64,000 bases of DNA from Callipepla californica brunnescens (Eukaryota; Chordata; Aves; Galliformes; Odontophoridae), in assembly GCA_023055505.1 (NCBI GenBank), contig JALIRH010000050.1:124001-188000 (forward strand). Reading direction: 5' to 3'. Shown in pieces: positions 36,558 to 50,667 of this stretch. Both the position numbers and the translations under genes were made by a program. How positions within the stretch are numbered: position 1 is the stretch's first letter; every line of letters starts with the position of its first letter. The notes beneath the pieces were generated by a model, which was given only the letters and a program-made list of their open reading frames with translations, ran no database searches and was not told where the DNA came from.

Positions 36558-39310
36558 AGGCTACAATCTGTATAAAAAAAAATACATAGATGTAAAAAAA
36601 CAAAACAAAAGTCCACAAAATATCCCAACAATAACAATAAAAATTCAACAAAACAAGCATAGCCTGCATGCCATGAGCTATAAAAACCTAAGTTCTAGAC
36701 CACTATTAGCTTTGGGAGAATTTAAATTCAAACATATTACCAGATCAAATTCTAAGCCTTAAAGAAAATTACTTAATGCACAAATGAAAACCTTAGTGTG
36801 AAAACATTGCTGCAAGCTTTAAATATATACACAAAAAGAGTCAAATTGCTGTTAAATTGTCTGTAAATTGCTGCTCTTCTGGGTAAAGTAAATATTTTGT
36901 GATACGTTATTGCCTCTTCATCTGAAATGCAAACTGTTTTCTTTATTATTGGTGTAGTACTTAGGATTAAAAAAAAACAAAAACCAAAACAAAACAAATG
37001 AGCAATAGTTTTTGTATGAGCCTACCACAGCGATCAGCCACCAAGAATATTGGGGAAGACAAATAACAGAAAACTTTTGGCTCACACCGCTTCAGACTTG
37101 TGCTTTGTAAGGGAAGCATTATTCTAGGTTTATGTGGATGGGGGCTCTTCAGAGAACTGAAAACGTCATAGACCCCATTTGTGGCTAAACTTTCCTTAGC
37201 TTCTTCATATGCTTATTAACAATCCTGTCGAGAATTAGCACAACTTCAGCCTTTTAAGAGTGCTCTAGGTGAAGAAGGTCTCAGTAAGAATGCGGATGAA
37301 AGACTGATGAAAGAAGGCGGCTTCTCACACAGAACAAAAGCTCAGCAACATTCCCAATACCAAAAGTGGATAGTTCAAAGGACACAAAATGTCTGTTTTT
37401 TTTTTCTTCATTTATTCCTTCTTCCTAAAATGAAATGAGCTCCTCTAGTAATTTTAAATTCCCTAATTCAAAAGGTATGTCAGAAAGAAGGAACAGGCAG
37501 GAATGATAATCAAAGCTTTTAGCAAAGTAGCAAACTCTCCTCTAATTACGTCCAATAAGTTCCATGAGAAATACTTGCATATCTAGGCCATTCCACGTCT
37601 CTTATCAGACTCAGATACTGCTTATATTGCCGCTAGTGCAAAAAAAGTGTTTTTTTCCTTATCTTTGCAGAAATGGTGGTGGTGCAGCAATGACACAAAT
37701 AGCACTTGGCAGGCTGACAGATGGCTGGGATGGGCAGCAATGCCATTTTGCTTTGCTCAGCAAGGCACGTGTCACACTTTCCTTCTTGCCAAGAGGCCAG
37801 CAAGTCGGTAGAGCAGGCTGCAGCTTCTTGAGATAGAGCCCTGACAAGCAGGGAGGTTGGGCCTCCAAAAAGGTCAGGGGCACAGATTAAATAAGAATCT
37901 CATTTAGTCTATTTAGAATACTATTTAGAAAAAATAAGTTCAAGCCATTAGATGTAGCCTGCTGTAGGTTTTTATAGTCCTATTTCCATGGTTATTTGAG
38001 GCTTACATGGCAATCAGCTAGCATCCCCTGTTGGTACAACCTTCATAAACTCTTAGCAGCAAAAACACTGGCACTCTCCATGGATCAGATTGCAACTTCA
38101 TTTCCCTACCCTTCCCTATCTGCCCAGCCTTCCTTCCTGGCCTAACAAGTTATTTCACAGGTTGGTAGTACTTGCTCTCATATCTCAGCAACAACTGCTT
38201 CAAATATCTTTGTAAACATGTTTACAGTACTGACACTTGATCTGACAACAACAAATAATTAAGTCACTTACCTGATTGGGGGTTGTCGTTGTATCCTTTC
38301 AATTGCATGCCTCAGCTTTTGGAGGGCTGTGGATGTGCCTTCTCAGAGGAATTCAAATGCAGATTTCTTGGCAAGAAACTGATGAAGCCACAGCTGGTCA
38401 CTAATCAGGAGGCACAAGCAGGAGCCCCTAGAACAAAAAAAGCTCAAGAAAAAAGAGAACAAGTCTGTAAAGGCTTTACATACCCTTTGGGATGGTCAGT
38501 GGAGGAGCTGGGTGATGTGGGATGGCTCAGGTGACACCATTTACTCTAACTGCAGCCCCTTTGTACTGATGGACCAGTCAGTGCTAGCATGGACCTGCCT
38601 GGATCACCAAGAATACATGGGGGGAAGCCTAGGGAGGTGCTTCAGGGGATATTCACTGATAGCTGACTCTGTGCTTCGGTTCAAGTTCTAGAAGAAAACC
38701 AAGAAATCCTGGCACAGCAGCCCATCCTCTGGCCTAGTTTGGGCAATAGCTACCAAGCCAACCACGTGCCACTGCTGGGCTCAGTGCCCTGGATGTGCTT
38801 TCCTAGCTCTTCTTGTTCATCTGTATGCATATGTGTTGGGCATTGCTCTTCTCCTGTACATCAGTTCTACCTTCACCTGCCAGCATTGAAATTCACTCTA
38901 GCATTTCCTAAAACTAGAAGTTTATTAGATCTAAATTAGGAGACATGCTTAGAGGAGGCATTAGTGAATATCATGTAAGATACAACCAGGCAGAGTTAAA
39001 AAAACAAAAATATATTTTTTTCCTCTTACCTCAAAAATCATAAAAGATTGTCCAGCTACAGTGATCCAAACGTGAATACCTCACCAAGCACCCTCTTGCA
39101 CAGGCAGGTGGCTTTTATCAGAATTGGGCTGGGATTTACATTCAGGGGAATGTGAGTGCTGCCATTGAGCTAATCAGCAGCTAGCGTGTGGAGCTACTGC
39201 AAGAGCTAGTGGTATCACAAGTTTTAAGGATGGAAATTTAGGATGTGGGCGGCAAGTGCGTATGAACAGCTGCTGCAAATGTGAAACTATCTGAAGGCAG
39301 AAATCACGTA

Positions 39311-39332
39311 GCTGCTGCTGCTGCTGCTGCTG
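39311..39332 (+). repeat. (GCT)7 trinucleotide repeat
   Basis: Seven perfect GCT units (CAG on the minus strand). Intergenic and not in a recognised coding frame. Confidence 0.92.
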
Positions 39333-40105
39333 ACCCGTGGAGGAACAGACTTCCTCTTGCTTGAGGTGCTGCCCACATGCTCAGCTAGGATACAATTATA
39401 GTTAGAGTATACATTCATCACACTCTTCATAACTTCACTGATAAACTTCACATACTTGCAAGCACTGCCGGAGGAGGAAAGATGACAAGGAGGCAGAAGC
39501 CAGACTTGGATACTCTTCTGCTTCTTGATCAATAGCAATATATATGCCACAGTTTGGTCTTGACACAAAAGAGTCAGATCAGAAACCTGCTCAGCCCATC
39601 ACTGGACTGTGTTTGTAAATAAGCACCAGCAGCTACTAGCTGCTATTTGGTTCCCATCCTCTGCTGCACACCAGAGCGTCCTTTCCTTCTCCAGTTCAAA
39701 TCTTGTTACTTTCCTGATGTGCCCTTATCTGCAAGAGCTCTTTAAGCTCTTTTTCCTTGATGGTTTGTATCTGATGTAATCAAAGTTAATTAGATAATTG
39801 ACACAAAACTCATGTAAGGCTCTCAGTTTTCCTAACACACAGTGCTTCCCCCCAGACTATGAAATTTAAATGATGCAAGTGGGAGAATACTCTCTGTTTT
39901 ACCCTGTTTAACTTTAGGCTACATTAAAACTAATGGCTAATTGTTTGTGATGTATCTAAAACATTTTATTGTTCTTTTAATAATATTTTTTCTTTGTTCC
40001 TAGTTGTTCCCTTGCTAAAGAGTAGCACCTGTAATGTAATTGCTCCAATATCCTAGGGCTTTCATATGAGTTTTTGTTACTCATAAAATCTCCCTCACTA
40101 GGACT

Positions 40106-40125
40106 TTGTTGTTGTTGTTGTTGTT
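40106..40125 (+). repeat. (GTT)n trinucleotide repeat
   Basis: About six to seven GTT units in intergenic DNA. Confidence 0.9.
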
Positions 40126-41618
40126 AACATCCTTTCAGTTTATGATTGTTCTGGAGAGATAGTTACCAAAGTTTGCTCAGAACTGCCTAAGGAATTCATC
40201 TAAGGAATGGTTTCAGTGGGAAGCTTCGATGGAAAATGATAGCTCATATTTTTTTGCAGCTAGAGATGCCTTCAGCTGGCATTTGAATGCAGCAGCCTTT
40301 TAAGCAGTCTATACAATGAACAGCCACAAATTTCCAATGCATACTTATGCTTTTCTTATATTTGCTATTTCTGACAGAAAGCTATGCTCACTTTAATTGT
40401 ACTCTCAGAAAGATGCTTGCACAAATAAAAAAATATGCAGTGGATGAAAGGGATGAATTTAATGAAATAATTTAGATCAGAAAGTTTTATTGTAGAGGTA
40501 CAGTACTCAAGAAGTGAAGCGTATGGGAATGCATAAAATCAAGCTTGAAGTAGAAATGCAAACGGAAAAGAAAATTCATTCCTTGAAAGACAGATAATAG
40601 GTAATAAGCATCTTTTCTGTCCCTTTGAAGATGATTGATTTTTGTTGCTCTTGTATATGACTCCTGAATTTCTTCAGCGTTGGTTACCTACTTTTGATAT
40701 CTTAATCTGACATTGGAAGATGATATATTTTATATATTATCAGTTGAAAATATAAGAATCAGTTGGGAATTTCTAGTTTTTTATTTTATTTTATTTTTAT
40801 TGATTTTTTTTTGGGTGGGAGAAGGACAAATAAATCTCTTTTTCCATCACTTCTTACTGGAATCAGATCTTTATTGCCTTTTTTTTATGCTTCCTTACTT
40901 AACACTTGAGGAATGGTATGTGTGACAATACTGTAAACATTTCTATTTTTGTCTCTCATCTAAATGAGCATTCAAGGTCTGATACTGCCAGAGCTAACAC
41001 TGCTCTTTGGTGGTATGGTAGATTTTGGTTTCTGCTTTGGTGTGGCTGAAGCTGTGGGAGAAGCAGGCAGCCCTATGGCCCTGGGCAGACTGGCTGCAAG
41101 CAGCCTCTGAACAAGCTTGCCTGGCTCTTTCCCCACTTGACACGCATGGCAGGTTATTTCAGCAGCAGCAGATGCACAACAAATTGAAACACTAATGCTG
41201 TAATTTCTGAGAGGTATTTATTCATTCAGATCATGGTCTCCTTTTTTTTTTTTTTTAAACTGCTCTACAGCAATCTTTTACTTTGTATTCCATAATTTGA
41301 CACATCCAAATATAAAATAGGACAGGTGTACAATTTTTATTCCATTATTCAGGATCTTAATTACAGTCTGGTAAATTACAGGCATGTACTCTCTGTAAAC
41401 TTTGTAAGTATGTCTTAAAAACTTAATTTTAATATATCAACAAGTTGGTCAAAGCTTCTACCACTGTAGTTTAAAAACATCTAAGCCAACTATCTCAGAC
41501 TAGTCAGCACAGAAGTTTATGTTCTCATTTTACCTATTATTATGTATATATTACTAATTGCAGTCTACTGTATAATACTTGGAAAACTTGAAAATATTTT
41601 CCCCATTTTCTCTCTCCA

Positions 41619-41641
41619 TTTTTTTTTTTTTTTTTTTTTTT
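41619..41641 (+). repeat. T23 homopolymer tract
   Basis: Twenty-three consecutive T residues. On the minus strand this is an A-tract that could be a retroposon tail, but no known element abuts it. Confidence 0.85.
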
Positions 41642-44600
41642 CCTTCCTGGAGAGCTATATTTCCTAAATCGAACTTACCAAAGAACAGAAAACTACACAA
41701 CTCTGTTTCAATTCCTGTGGACTGATCTCTACCATACCACTGGTGGCTGCCTTGCCTATGAGCACACAGGGCAGAGATTGCATAAACTTATCCACAGCCC
41801 TTCTTGGTCCTTTAAAATTAGTTTGTAATAGCTGAATTGTGAGGAGTTGTTTTTTTCCTGAAGGTTGTTTAACAGCAAGCAAAGGCTCTCAGAAAAATGA
41901 GAGAAGGGGGTATTTAGCAGGATACCTGCAGGAAAGGCTGCTGACTCACAGAAGTGCCTGGAAATCACTCTGACCATCACAAAGGCTAGCTGATAAACAG
42001 AAGCATCTTAAAGGCTCAGAAGGGACCATACATTTCCATTCTGACATCTAATCCTTGGTGAGCCACGTATGTGTCCATCTGGGCTGGACTGCCATGGAGC
42101 ATTAGGAGATGCAAGGTGGAGCAGATCATCTGGCAACCTTCTGGAGAACTGGTCAATGCCAAGCTACTTCGACCAACAGAATTTGAGGTGGAAAACATAA
42201 GGTCAGGCCAAAGCTGGAAGAAATGTCCTTTGTAGGGATTCCCAACTCCGAAGAATGGTTTTACAAAGCCATGGTGCATAGATTCACACAGAAAGTTGGC
42301 AGCAGAGCCCTGATGAAGCATCATTATTGTTCCAGGTGCAGATTACCACGATACGTTTGGATGCAGAGCACTGGCTGTGATTTGAATGCTCATATTACAC
42401 GAAAAAAGGAAATATAACTTCAGGGAGGCTTACTGTTCTTCTATAAGGAATCCTTATTCCTTGTCAGACAGTACTTTCAACTCTGCTTTAATACAGTTTT
42501 CATGCTGATACTCTGATTTACCAGGAACTCATGTAGCAAAGGGACAGGGTTAAACTTGTATTTATGTTTTCTGGTTACAAATAAATGACTCTAGGGGTGT
42601 ATAAACACAAACAGGAAACAAATGAAAGGATTTTCTGCTAATAGGAAAGAAAAGGATGTTTTACTGCCATCTCTGCAAGTGCAGCTTTGATAATGAGTAT
42701 CATGGGAAATCTTTCCCTATATATATGACCTTTGCTAACTTATTGGGGAATAAACTGAAACTCTATACAGATAAAAGCAAGAGCTGCTGCATGTTGGACA
42801 ATCTCTCTCTACTTGTGGTTTTATGTAAAAATAAAAGTCACTCTGCATCTCTCCAGCCCAACTGAAGGTGAACTTGTATCGTGTATTCACCAGGGATTAC
42901 ATATCAATTTTACATTTGAAATAATGCCTTCAATTAAAGTTGTTGTAACTCCCTGATGGCTTATACAAACCACATTTTAATTTGATGGAATTATAACCCA
43001 GTTTCTTGTATCTATGTTAGCTTAGGATGGATAATCACGAGTTAAAACCTACTTGCAAAGTTTAAGTTCAGCTGCTTCTGAACATTTGTAAGAAGTACAT
43101 TAATGGAACAAGATGCTTCTGGTCTTACATAATCCCCTTTCTGACTTCAGACTGAATTTTAAAGATGAGCAAGAAAATTGATTGCCAGTGGAGTGTTCTC
43201 CCTTGCAGAAGGTAAACGGACATTTGTCTGCCTGTTCTGAGGTTCATTTTCAGCATGGACAAAACTTGCAGTGAGACACTGATCCATGCGGACAGGACCC
43301 CTTCCTTCTGCTCCAGTACCATTCTGCGTGTTGACAACAGAGGTGTACCCAATGCAGAAGGGTTCACGGCTCTGCCAGGGCAAGAACAAAGCAGCACTGA
43401 TCACTGTTATCTTGAGGAAGGGGTGTACAATAGCTGAACACCTCTTCACACACACCAGGAAGAAGGAAAGGAAGACTGTCATTCTGGCAAAATTCTGCAG
43501 ATTAGGAGTCAGAGGCAAGACTAAGTAGGATAAAGAATGAAGAAAATAACTGAAATTGCTAAAAAAGAGGTAAATGCTGCAAAGTGTCATGATGGCAGAC
43601 TCACAGTGTTACCTATGTTTAGGAGTTCTATGCACTGTTTGAAGGGGAACATGAGATACCTTGATTCACACTGGGAGGAGGCAGAGCTACTTTATACTCA
43701 CCTGGGTTGATATTTCCTTGAAAATTTAGTTAACCACTTATTGTGTTTCAAAACAGCCTGAGATGTAGAGAAATATTAATTTGAACTAAAGTAGCGACCA
43801 TCATGTTCTGCTTCCTTTACCAAAGCATCTTTGGGAATATACACATGTAACTTTGCTGGAAAACTCAGCACTGACTTGGTGTCCAACAAAACTTCGCTGT
43901 AGCTATGCTCACAAATCTCATGATCAGTATGTTTCAGATTACACAGTTCTTTCTTTTAAATTCAAGTCCTTTGCGGGAGGAGGTGGGAGTGATTACTTCT
44001 CAATTCCTGAACATTTGCAATGGAAATAAACATGCAAGCACTGGTATGAAGAGGTACCCAAAGTTATCCACGGCTGACCTTTGCAGGTCATGCTTCCTAC
44101 ATACCCAGAAATAAACCCGACTCCTGCTCCTTCCCTTGTACCAACTACTTCCTACATCCTTTCTCAATTAAACCACCATATCACAATTGCACATTTGGCC
44201 TTTCACCTCTGTGCAAGTTCATTACTCCTGATCTTCATAATCTAGGATCATTGCCATCAGTTGCTCCTTGAAGCAAATTAAATATTTTTTTTCGTAGAAG
44301 GACATAAAGGGCCTTTAAGGATCTTTCAGGATGGTTATACTGTTTTAGATTTGGTGCCAGTCAGGGTTTTTGACTAAACCATCTAGCATTTGTGTCAATC
44401 AGTTGCTACAAGCTGATCAAGAAAAATTTGCTTGGGCTGTGATTCCTTCCAGCTTGGGTCATTTGCTGGCCAGGGTGAAGGATTAACTTAATTAGATCAA
44501 CTAATACCTTAAAAAAAGGGTCAGGGGTACTGCCAAAGCTAATAAGGGCAAAGGTTAATGAGGACCAAGTTTTCCCTTCTCATGTCCTAATGTCTTTTAG

Positions 44601-44931
44601 ATAGCATTGCTTACCAGACCTGTCACATCGCAGCTCATTTCACATCCCTTATGCGATACCACTCTTAAGACCCTATTCATCTGCTTCTCAATGAAAGGTC
44701 ACTGTGACTCTTTCTGTGTCCACTGCTACATAAGGACTTTTCTGCTGGCTCCTTCCCATTCGCGTTTTCCTCCCACAACAGCCACACAGAAGAAACAGAT
44801 TTATCTTTGTGTATAAATAACATGCTCAGCAGTGCCGAGGACTTGATATCTTTAGGCAACCACACATTTTTATTAGCTTTAACCCACATCCTCTTTGTTC
44901 CCCTATTGTCAGCACTTTAAGACCCTTGGGG

Positions 44932-45125
44932 CACAGGATCTCAGGATGGCTAATGTTGGCAGAGCCCTCTGGGTCCCTCTGCTCCAACCCCTGCTCTATC
45001 GGCAGGACCACCCAAAGCTGGGGCCTGAGCCTGTGTCTGGACAGCTCTTGGAGATGTCCAAAGAGGAAACTCCACAGCCTCTCCGGGCAGCCTGTGCCAG
45101 TGTAGTGTGTAGTCCTGTAAAAGAA
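44932..45125 (-). mobile_element. CR1 LINE fragment, minus orientation
   Basis: On the plus strand the order ACAGGATCTCAGGATGGC, CTGCTCCAACCCCTGCTC, GGACAGCTCTTGGAGATGTC and ACTCCACAGCCTCTCCGGGC is that of a reversed CR1 3' UTR. The copy is diverged and 5'-truncated, and an A-rich CAAA repeat adjoins it on the right. Confidence 0.9.
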
Positions 45126-47622
45126 ACAAACAAACAAAAAGCAACAAGCAATCAAACAAAACAAAACCTAAGAAAATGGGAATCTCATAATTAGCTAAGG
45201 CTCTGAAGACATCCCAGGCTGCAGTGTTTGAAAGGGATCTTTTAGGAACTGTTCCTACAAAGTGACTTTTTCTCTGCAGTGTGCTGTCTATCTACTGTGA
45301 CAAATGATAGCACATCATTTTCAGAAATCCTGATGCAAGGGTAATACCAGTGATATTACTGATGCACTGAAAGGATATTGAGCCATCATACAAAATGAAC
45401 ACAATTTCTGAATGCTGCTGAAGCTTTGGGAATGTGATGCATTTTTCAGTTCATTTCCATCTACGCTTTCTCACTGTCTGTTTGTTTCTGCACAGGTTTG
45501 TTAGATGTCAGTTCTTAAAGGTCTTTTCTCTGCTTAGATTTTTCTCAGTTGAGTGCATTTGGAATTATAATAAGAAAAAAATGAGTTGAGAGGACACTTC
45601 AGGGCAGATTTATGTATTATATGTAGCTAAAAAATAACAGCAAAATAACTATCAGCAACTAACTATATTAACTAATATAAAGAGTAGAAATCTAGAAGAG
45701 AAAACATTAAGTACTGCTACTAAACTGTATTATTTATTCATCTAAAATTTTCTGATCAGTGGATACTATTTTAGAACAAGAAGTCCAGCAAAATCTTAAG
45801 AAGTCAATTTTTTTTTGTTGCTGTTATTGTTTATTTGTTTTGTTATTGTTGTTGTTACCTTTTTGCATATACCTGATATAATATTCTAAAAACCTTTCAA
45901 AATTTACTTTCATATACTGCAAGGTCTCCAGAACGTGATGTTAGAGAACCTCAGTACCTCTGTTCTCTTTCTAAGAGAATGTATGGAACAGATTTGGAAG
46001 GGAGTTATACTAATGTGTTCATTAATCTCATATACCTAAGGCCAGCTATAAAAAAGCTACTTCAGCTTTTTGTTCTGAAATGTTTTTACCTAATGACCTT
46101 GATGGATTAAAAATTCTGTCATCATATTCTTCTTTTCATGTACACCTTATGCTCCCTGGAAAGATGCTGGACCAACAGCACTGAAGGCTGATTTCTTTAG
46201 CAGGAGAAGGCTGCACCCATGGTGGTGGCCTCCCAGGAGCTGTATTCCCAAAGCACTTCTTCCCCACTGTGTCTGGGTGGCTTGAAAGGCCATCATTCAC
46301 CCAGCTCATTGCAGAAGTTGGCAGTAAATTTGTAAATTAATTCTGATTATAATTTTCATTTATTTTTAAGCAAAGGCAACATCCACTCTTACAGGGGTGC
46401 CACCCATAGAATGAATTTGGTTAAGCTATTTATATACATTTCTTCTGTGATCTTCTGTGGCATCCGATTTCACTGAGGTCACAGAGACTTGATGCCTGCT
46501 TAATTGCCAGTAATCAAAGGCTGTTAAGCACTTCTGCTTCCTTTCAAGCTTAGTCTATCTTTATCATGAGGATGACCTAGTTCAGCAGCTACAGCCCATT
46601 TATTTATAAACTGATAACACTCAGGAAGTATGCATTATATCGTTAAAGTATCCATAATGTTGCAGAAACATTTCTTCTCAAATGATATCATTTTCCTGAA
46701 ATAAGGTCATACCTCTGCACAATGCTGCTTCCCACTCATGCTCTCTCCCTTAAGCCCTCACCAAGGGCTTCTGCTTAGTTTGGATTTTGGAATATGCACA
46801 GGGAAACACAAATGATTTTAGAGTTTTCATAGCACTTGGTGTCTATGCTACTTTTCCAGTTGCTACAGTCTCCACTAGTAGTGCTTTGCTGATGTCTAAA
46901 AGAGTCAGAAAGCATTAAGTGGGAAAAATTTAGGGAAGGTGCTGATGAACTCTGAAAACACAAAGATCTTTTTGGGTGTGTTGATTAAATTCCTCTCAGC
47001 TGTAAAATAAACAGCGGAAAAACTGAAGCAAATCACACGCCGGAATTTCATAGAAATTATCTCTTAGTGCTACTTGCGCACTAAGTAGTAGTTTTTAAAC
47101 ACCTTTCTGTACAGAAATTTCATATTCTTTGTAAGGAATGTAGATTGAAGTTAAATGCTTCTGGTTAAATATGGCAGGAAAAATCTATCTGTCCATCCTA
47201 TCTTTTTACTTGCTCGGATGTCCGTTGAGTAGAAAAAGATAAGGCTGCTGGAAGACTTAAAGAAATTCTGAATGCTAAATTAGTCATGAAATGCTGTTAT
47301 CAGTGGAAAGCTTTGGAGAACACTCAAGACAGAATTTAATTTAGAGGTAGGAATGATCATTTATTATTCATAATGCTTTCTGCTGAAGGAGGCCTGTGCT
47401 TAGCAAGTCATAACCATTTTGTGAATCCATCAGCCCAAATGCTACAGGAGCACAGCTCTGAAACTCTGTCCCTAAGGCCACCTTCTCTGCTCAGCAGGAG
47501 AATTACAGCTGCCCGTGGAAAAGCTGCATGTGAGCTCTTTTCTCTCTGTTTTTTTAAAAAAGAAAACTGCTTAAACTGAAGACAGTGAAATAACTATCTT
47601 CTCTATTAAGATATTGATTGCT

Positions 47623-47664
47623 ATCCTTCCTTCCTTTACTTCCTTTTTCCTTCCTTTCCTTCCT
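47623..47664 (+). repeat. (TTCC)n-like pyrimidine repeat
   Basis: Imperfect TTCC units interrupted by T-runs. Confidence 0.8.
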
Positions 47665-47753
47665 GTGCAGTTCTGGTTGTAATAAATACCTGAAATCTCA
47701 GTCCATGAAGTGAGAACAAATGTCTCCTCCATCTGCCTTTTTCCACTAGTCAA

Positions 47754-47786
47754 GTATATGTACATGTATATGTATGTGTGTGTGTT
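47754..47786 (+). repeat. TATG/TG microsatellite
   Basis: Alternating purine-pyrimidine run: GTATATGTACATGTATATG followed by TG units. Confidence 0.85.
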
Positions 47787-50204
47787 AATACCACACTGTG
47801 GCAAGTTATTAAATGTTTTTCAAGATCTGGACCTTCATATAAACTTTATATTTCCAGACTAACTAAAAGCTGCTTGCTGCTGACATACAAAAAACTCGAA
47901 TATATCTTTTCTTATATTTTGCCTATAAAAACTGAAAATGATATGTAGAACAGATTTTTCCAAAACATCTACATCCCATTCAGATGGACTGTAACCTGAC
48001 CGGGACTACTAGAGCTTACAATCACTGTTCAGCTGAGTAATGAAGAGGTTTCCTTTGGCAGTGGAGGATGCTGTGCAATATTAATTAATGAGGGTTGTAA
48101 AAGGCATAGAAGATCTCTGCCCCAGCAGCAGTCTAGTTCCCATTAGACATTTCAGAACCAGACCACCGAGATGCAGGCAGAGACTGAATGATATAACCCT
48201 ACCAATCTGTGCATATTACAAATTGCTTTGCTGGTTTAGCAATTCTCCTTTGCCTCTCTATTTTGGGCATAGGGGACAGTTTAGGGCCAGTTTCAATCAG
48301 CAGCCTGAGGACTGAATTTACATTTTAGGAACCCATTTTATTCTTTTTCCAAATCCTCGTTTCTCATGTTCAGGCTGCAAAATAAATGATGATGCTACAA
48401 GCTCTGAATCCAAGAAGGGCGACAGCCTGCAGTGCCCAGACTGCTTCTGTATACTGACAGCTATCTAAATATCCCCACAATAGCTTTGCTACCTCCATCC
48501 TTCAGTGCTCCACAATTAAATTTAAACAATACCTAAGCAAGTTCCTTTGCTTTAAAATCATAAAATGATGTCTACAGTCATTCCTTTTAGATTAATTGAA
48601 GGGTGTCTTCACTAACTTACAGCAATTACTCAATGCGTGGATGCATCCAAGTGCATGCATCCTAAACGCTTCAAGATCTCATCCCCTCCTAAGCAGTTCC
48701 TATAACCGACAATTTTAGGTTAATACAATTTTTAATCTGCAACTACAAGGTGCTGTCATAAACTAGCGTACACTAATAGGTACGAGAACCATCCTTTGGA
48801 TGCAATCAACACTCTTTGAGCATAAATACAGAGTAAGGATCTATACACAAAACATATTTGCCCCTCTGCATCAAAACACAGTAGCTTACACACCATTATT
48901 TCAGCTAGTCATCCACTTCTCCAGCATGCAGATTAAGCAATTTAATTCCTTATGATATTTTTGGAACCTGACGGCATTGTTATAACCACCTCTGGGGAAC
49001 TGTCATCTATCCACATTTATGCTGCTTTTGTCTGTAAACACCTTTCAAACAAAAACAGTACACATACTTATTTGATATACCTATACACATGCTCCCACCT
49101 AGAAAATCCCAAACCTGTTAGTTATGTTCCACATACTAGTATTAACTGATTCCTTCTGAGAAGAGCCATAGGCCTTTCAAATAAATTTTAGAGGCCTCTC
49201 ATGAGAACAGCTCAATAGGTCTGAAGGACACCTATAACACCTGTCAGAGTGACAGAAGTCTGCCTGAATCTGAACTGTAACTGTGCCTAAAGCACCAAAA
49301 TATTGCCATGTGTAACTTGTTTGCATTCCTCCTCTCGTCCATGATGAGATCTGCAGACCATTCACTTGACAGCTTACGTTTCCATCACGGATTTCATGAG
49401 GAACTCTAAAACCACCCAGCTAGCCTCATGTTAAATTTTCTCTGCTCTTATATCTAACAAGAATACCACATGATTTCTGCAATATCTTTCAAGCTGCACT
49501 ACAGAGAATCAGCGCTTTTTTAGGTGATGGCAGTGTACCAATGTTAATTTGACTAACCTAGTTCAGCATGCAGTATGCAATTATTTCCTGCTCTCATGAT
49601 GTTTTTTTCAACCTATTTTTAACTTAATGTATACTTTGGTAAAGATTCTACCTTAGGAAAGATAGCTAGTCCACAGGCCTTCTATTATGTTGCAGCTGCT
49701 GTTACGTTTGTCACTGAAAAAAAATCTCACCGTGTGTGACAACAGGATTTGAATCACAACTGCTAAATATACCACGTATAGAAATTTGATTGCTTTATGT
49801 TATTTTTCCTCAACTGAAGGGAAGAAATGTGAGGGCAAAACCTTACAGTCCATTTCATGCTTCACTACAGTGTAATTCTAGACCCTAAGATTTCTACCAT
49901 TCCTATTTTGGTAATGAATGGAATGTAAAAGGGAGGTATTTAAAATTAATTGCAGCAGTTCTGAGGGTTAAACCTGCTTAACCCGACCTTTTATTATGAG
50001 AATATCAACAGAACATATATCTTGTCTAGGGAGTGCTGGGACATCATTATTCTTCCACCAGCATGTTTAGTTCTAAAACCTGGGATTTCTTCAGGTTCCT
50101 GTAGCCGTCATGCACACCACGTACCCATCCCAAATTATAGCGTCTGTTCTGAACTACTCACTACAGCAGGATTAGACCTGAGAAACTCTAGAGTTTTGTT
50201 TTAC

Positions 50205-50210
50205 TTTATT
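50205..50210 (-). terminator. GALNTL6: Candidate polyadenylation signal of GALNTL6
   Basis: AATAAA on the minus strand, about 290 bases after the GALNTL6 stop codon. A weaker ATTAAA lies nearer, at 50410-50415, and another AATAAA near 49988. None has an obvious GT-rich downstream element, so the site actually used is uncertain. Confidence 0.3.
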
Positions 50211-50499
50211 AACTTGGAGTACTTTTAAACAGTTTTTAAACAAAACTTTCCCTTGACCAGCAAGGGAATTTTCAGCCTGAAGTTCTCAGCAGCATCCGGT
50301 GAGGCTCCTAGCCAAGTTCTTCAGATACTGTACATCCTCAAGGACAGCCTGCTGGCTCTTGCTGGGGCATTTTCTTAATCCTTAGAGCAGACTTCCTGGA
50401 TCTAGGAAATTTAATTCCTGACTCCTTCGACCCAGATGCTGGCGAAAACGTAGTCTGCAGGCTGTGTGTAAGTGGGTGTGTTCATTTTTTCTATTTTCC
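50211..50499 (-). other. GALNTL6: GALNTL6 3' UTR (start)
   Basis: Sequence immediately downstream of the GALNTL6 stop codon on the coding strand, therefore 3' UTR at least in its first part. An ATTAAA at 50410-50415 is an early polyadenylation candidate. Confidence 0.6.
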
Positions 50500-50667
50500 C
50501 TAGGAACTGGCCTTGCTGTTAAATTTTTCTAAAACAGTCATATTAATATGTTCAAAAACCCACTGTTGAGTTTCAGATAAAGGGTCACATCTGTTCATGA
50601 AAATCTTCTTTTCAGATGGGTTGCAATCTATGCAGCTGCTGCTTACCGGATGGAACAAAGTTTTGTC
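50500..50667 (-). CDS. GALNTL6: GALNTL6 last coding exon (lectin gamma repeat, C-terminus)
   Basis: The last coding exon: 55 codons plus TAG, beginning [15 protein letters not shown] after a TTTCTGTAG acceptor and ending [10 protein letters not shown]. It encodes the third (gamma) repeat of the ricin-B-type lectin domain that follows the glycosyltransferase domain. The Cys-x-Asp motif reads C-I-D, the C-D-P loop follows, and the QxW motif reads TQQW before [13 protein letters not shown]. That ending is characteristic of the GALNT10/GALNTL6 subgroup. Linkage to GALNT7 points to GALNTL6 rather than GALNT10, which is on another chromosome in human. The exon joins the preceding one in phase 0. 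I found no frameshift or premature stop. Confidence 0.93.
   Translation of the reverse strand, partial: DKTLFHPVSSSCIDCNPSEKKIFMNRCDPLSETQQWVFEHINMTVLEKFNSKASS

Larger units (their letters stand above)
36558..44931. other. Intergenic, no gene recognised
   Basis: AT-rich DNA with simple repeats at 39311-39332 and 40106-40125 and a T23 tract at 41619-41641. The 143-codon (43159-43590) and 102-codon (42016-42324) minus-strand frames lack recognisable domains. No RNA gene was seen. Confidence 0.45.
45126..50204. other. Region downstream of GALNTL6, no gene recognised
   Basis: AT-rich DNA with a TTCC-rich microsatellite (47623-47664) and a TATG/TG repeat (47754-47786). It lies 3' of the GALNTL6 stop codon, so a long alternative 3' UTR could reach into its right part; another AATAAA on the minus strand lies at about 49988-49993. 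No exon was found. Confidence 0.45.

Noticed and set aside
42016..42324. 102-codon minus-strand frame considered as a transposon remnant
   Set aside because: I could not match it to CR1, mariner or an endogenous retrovirus; composition alone is not enough.
43159..43590. 143-codon minus-strand frame with a hydrophobic N-terminus
   Set aside because: The hydrophobic stretch comes from AT-rich codons (Phe/Leu/Tyr); no signal peptide architecture or family match is apparent.
48855..48905. C-F-D-A on the minus strand resembling a lectin motif
   Set aside because: Flanking residues do not match any GalNAc-transferase, and the real beta-repeat exon with this motif is at 56285-56434.
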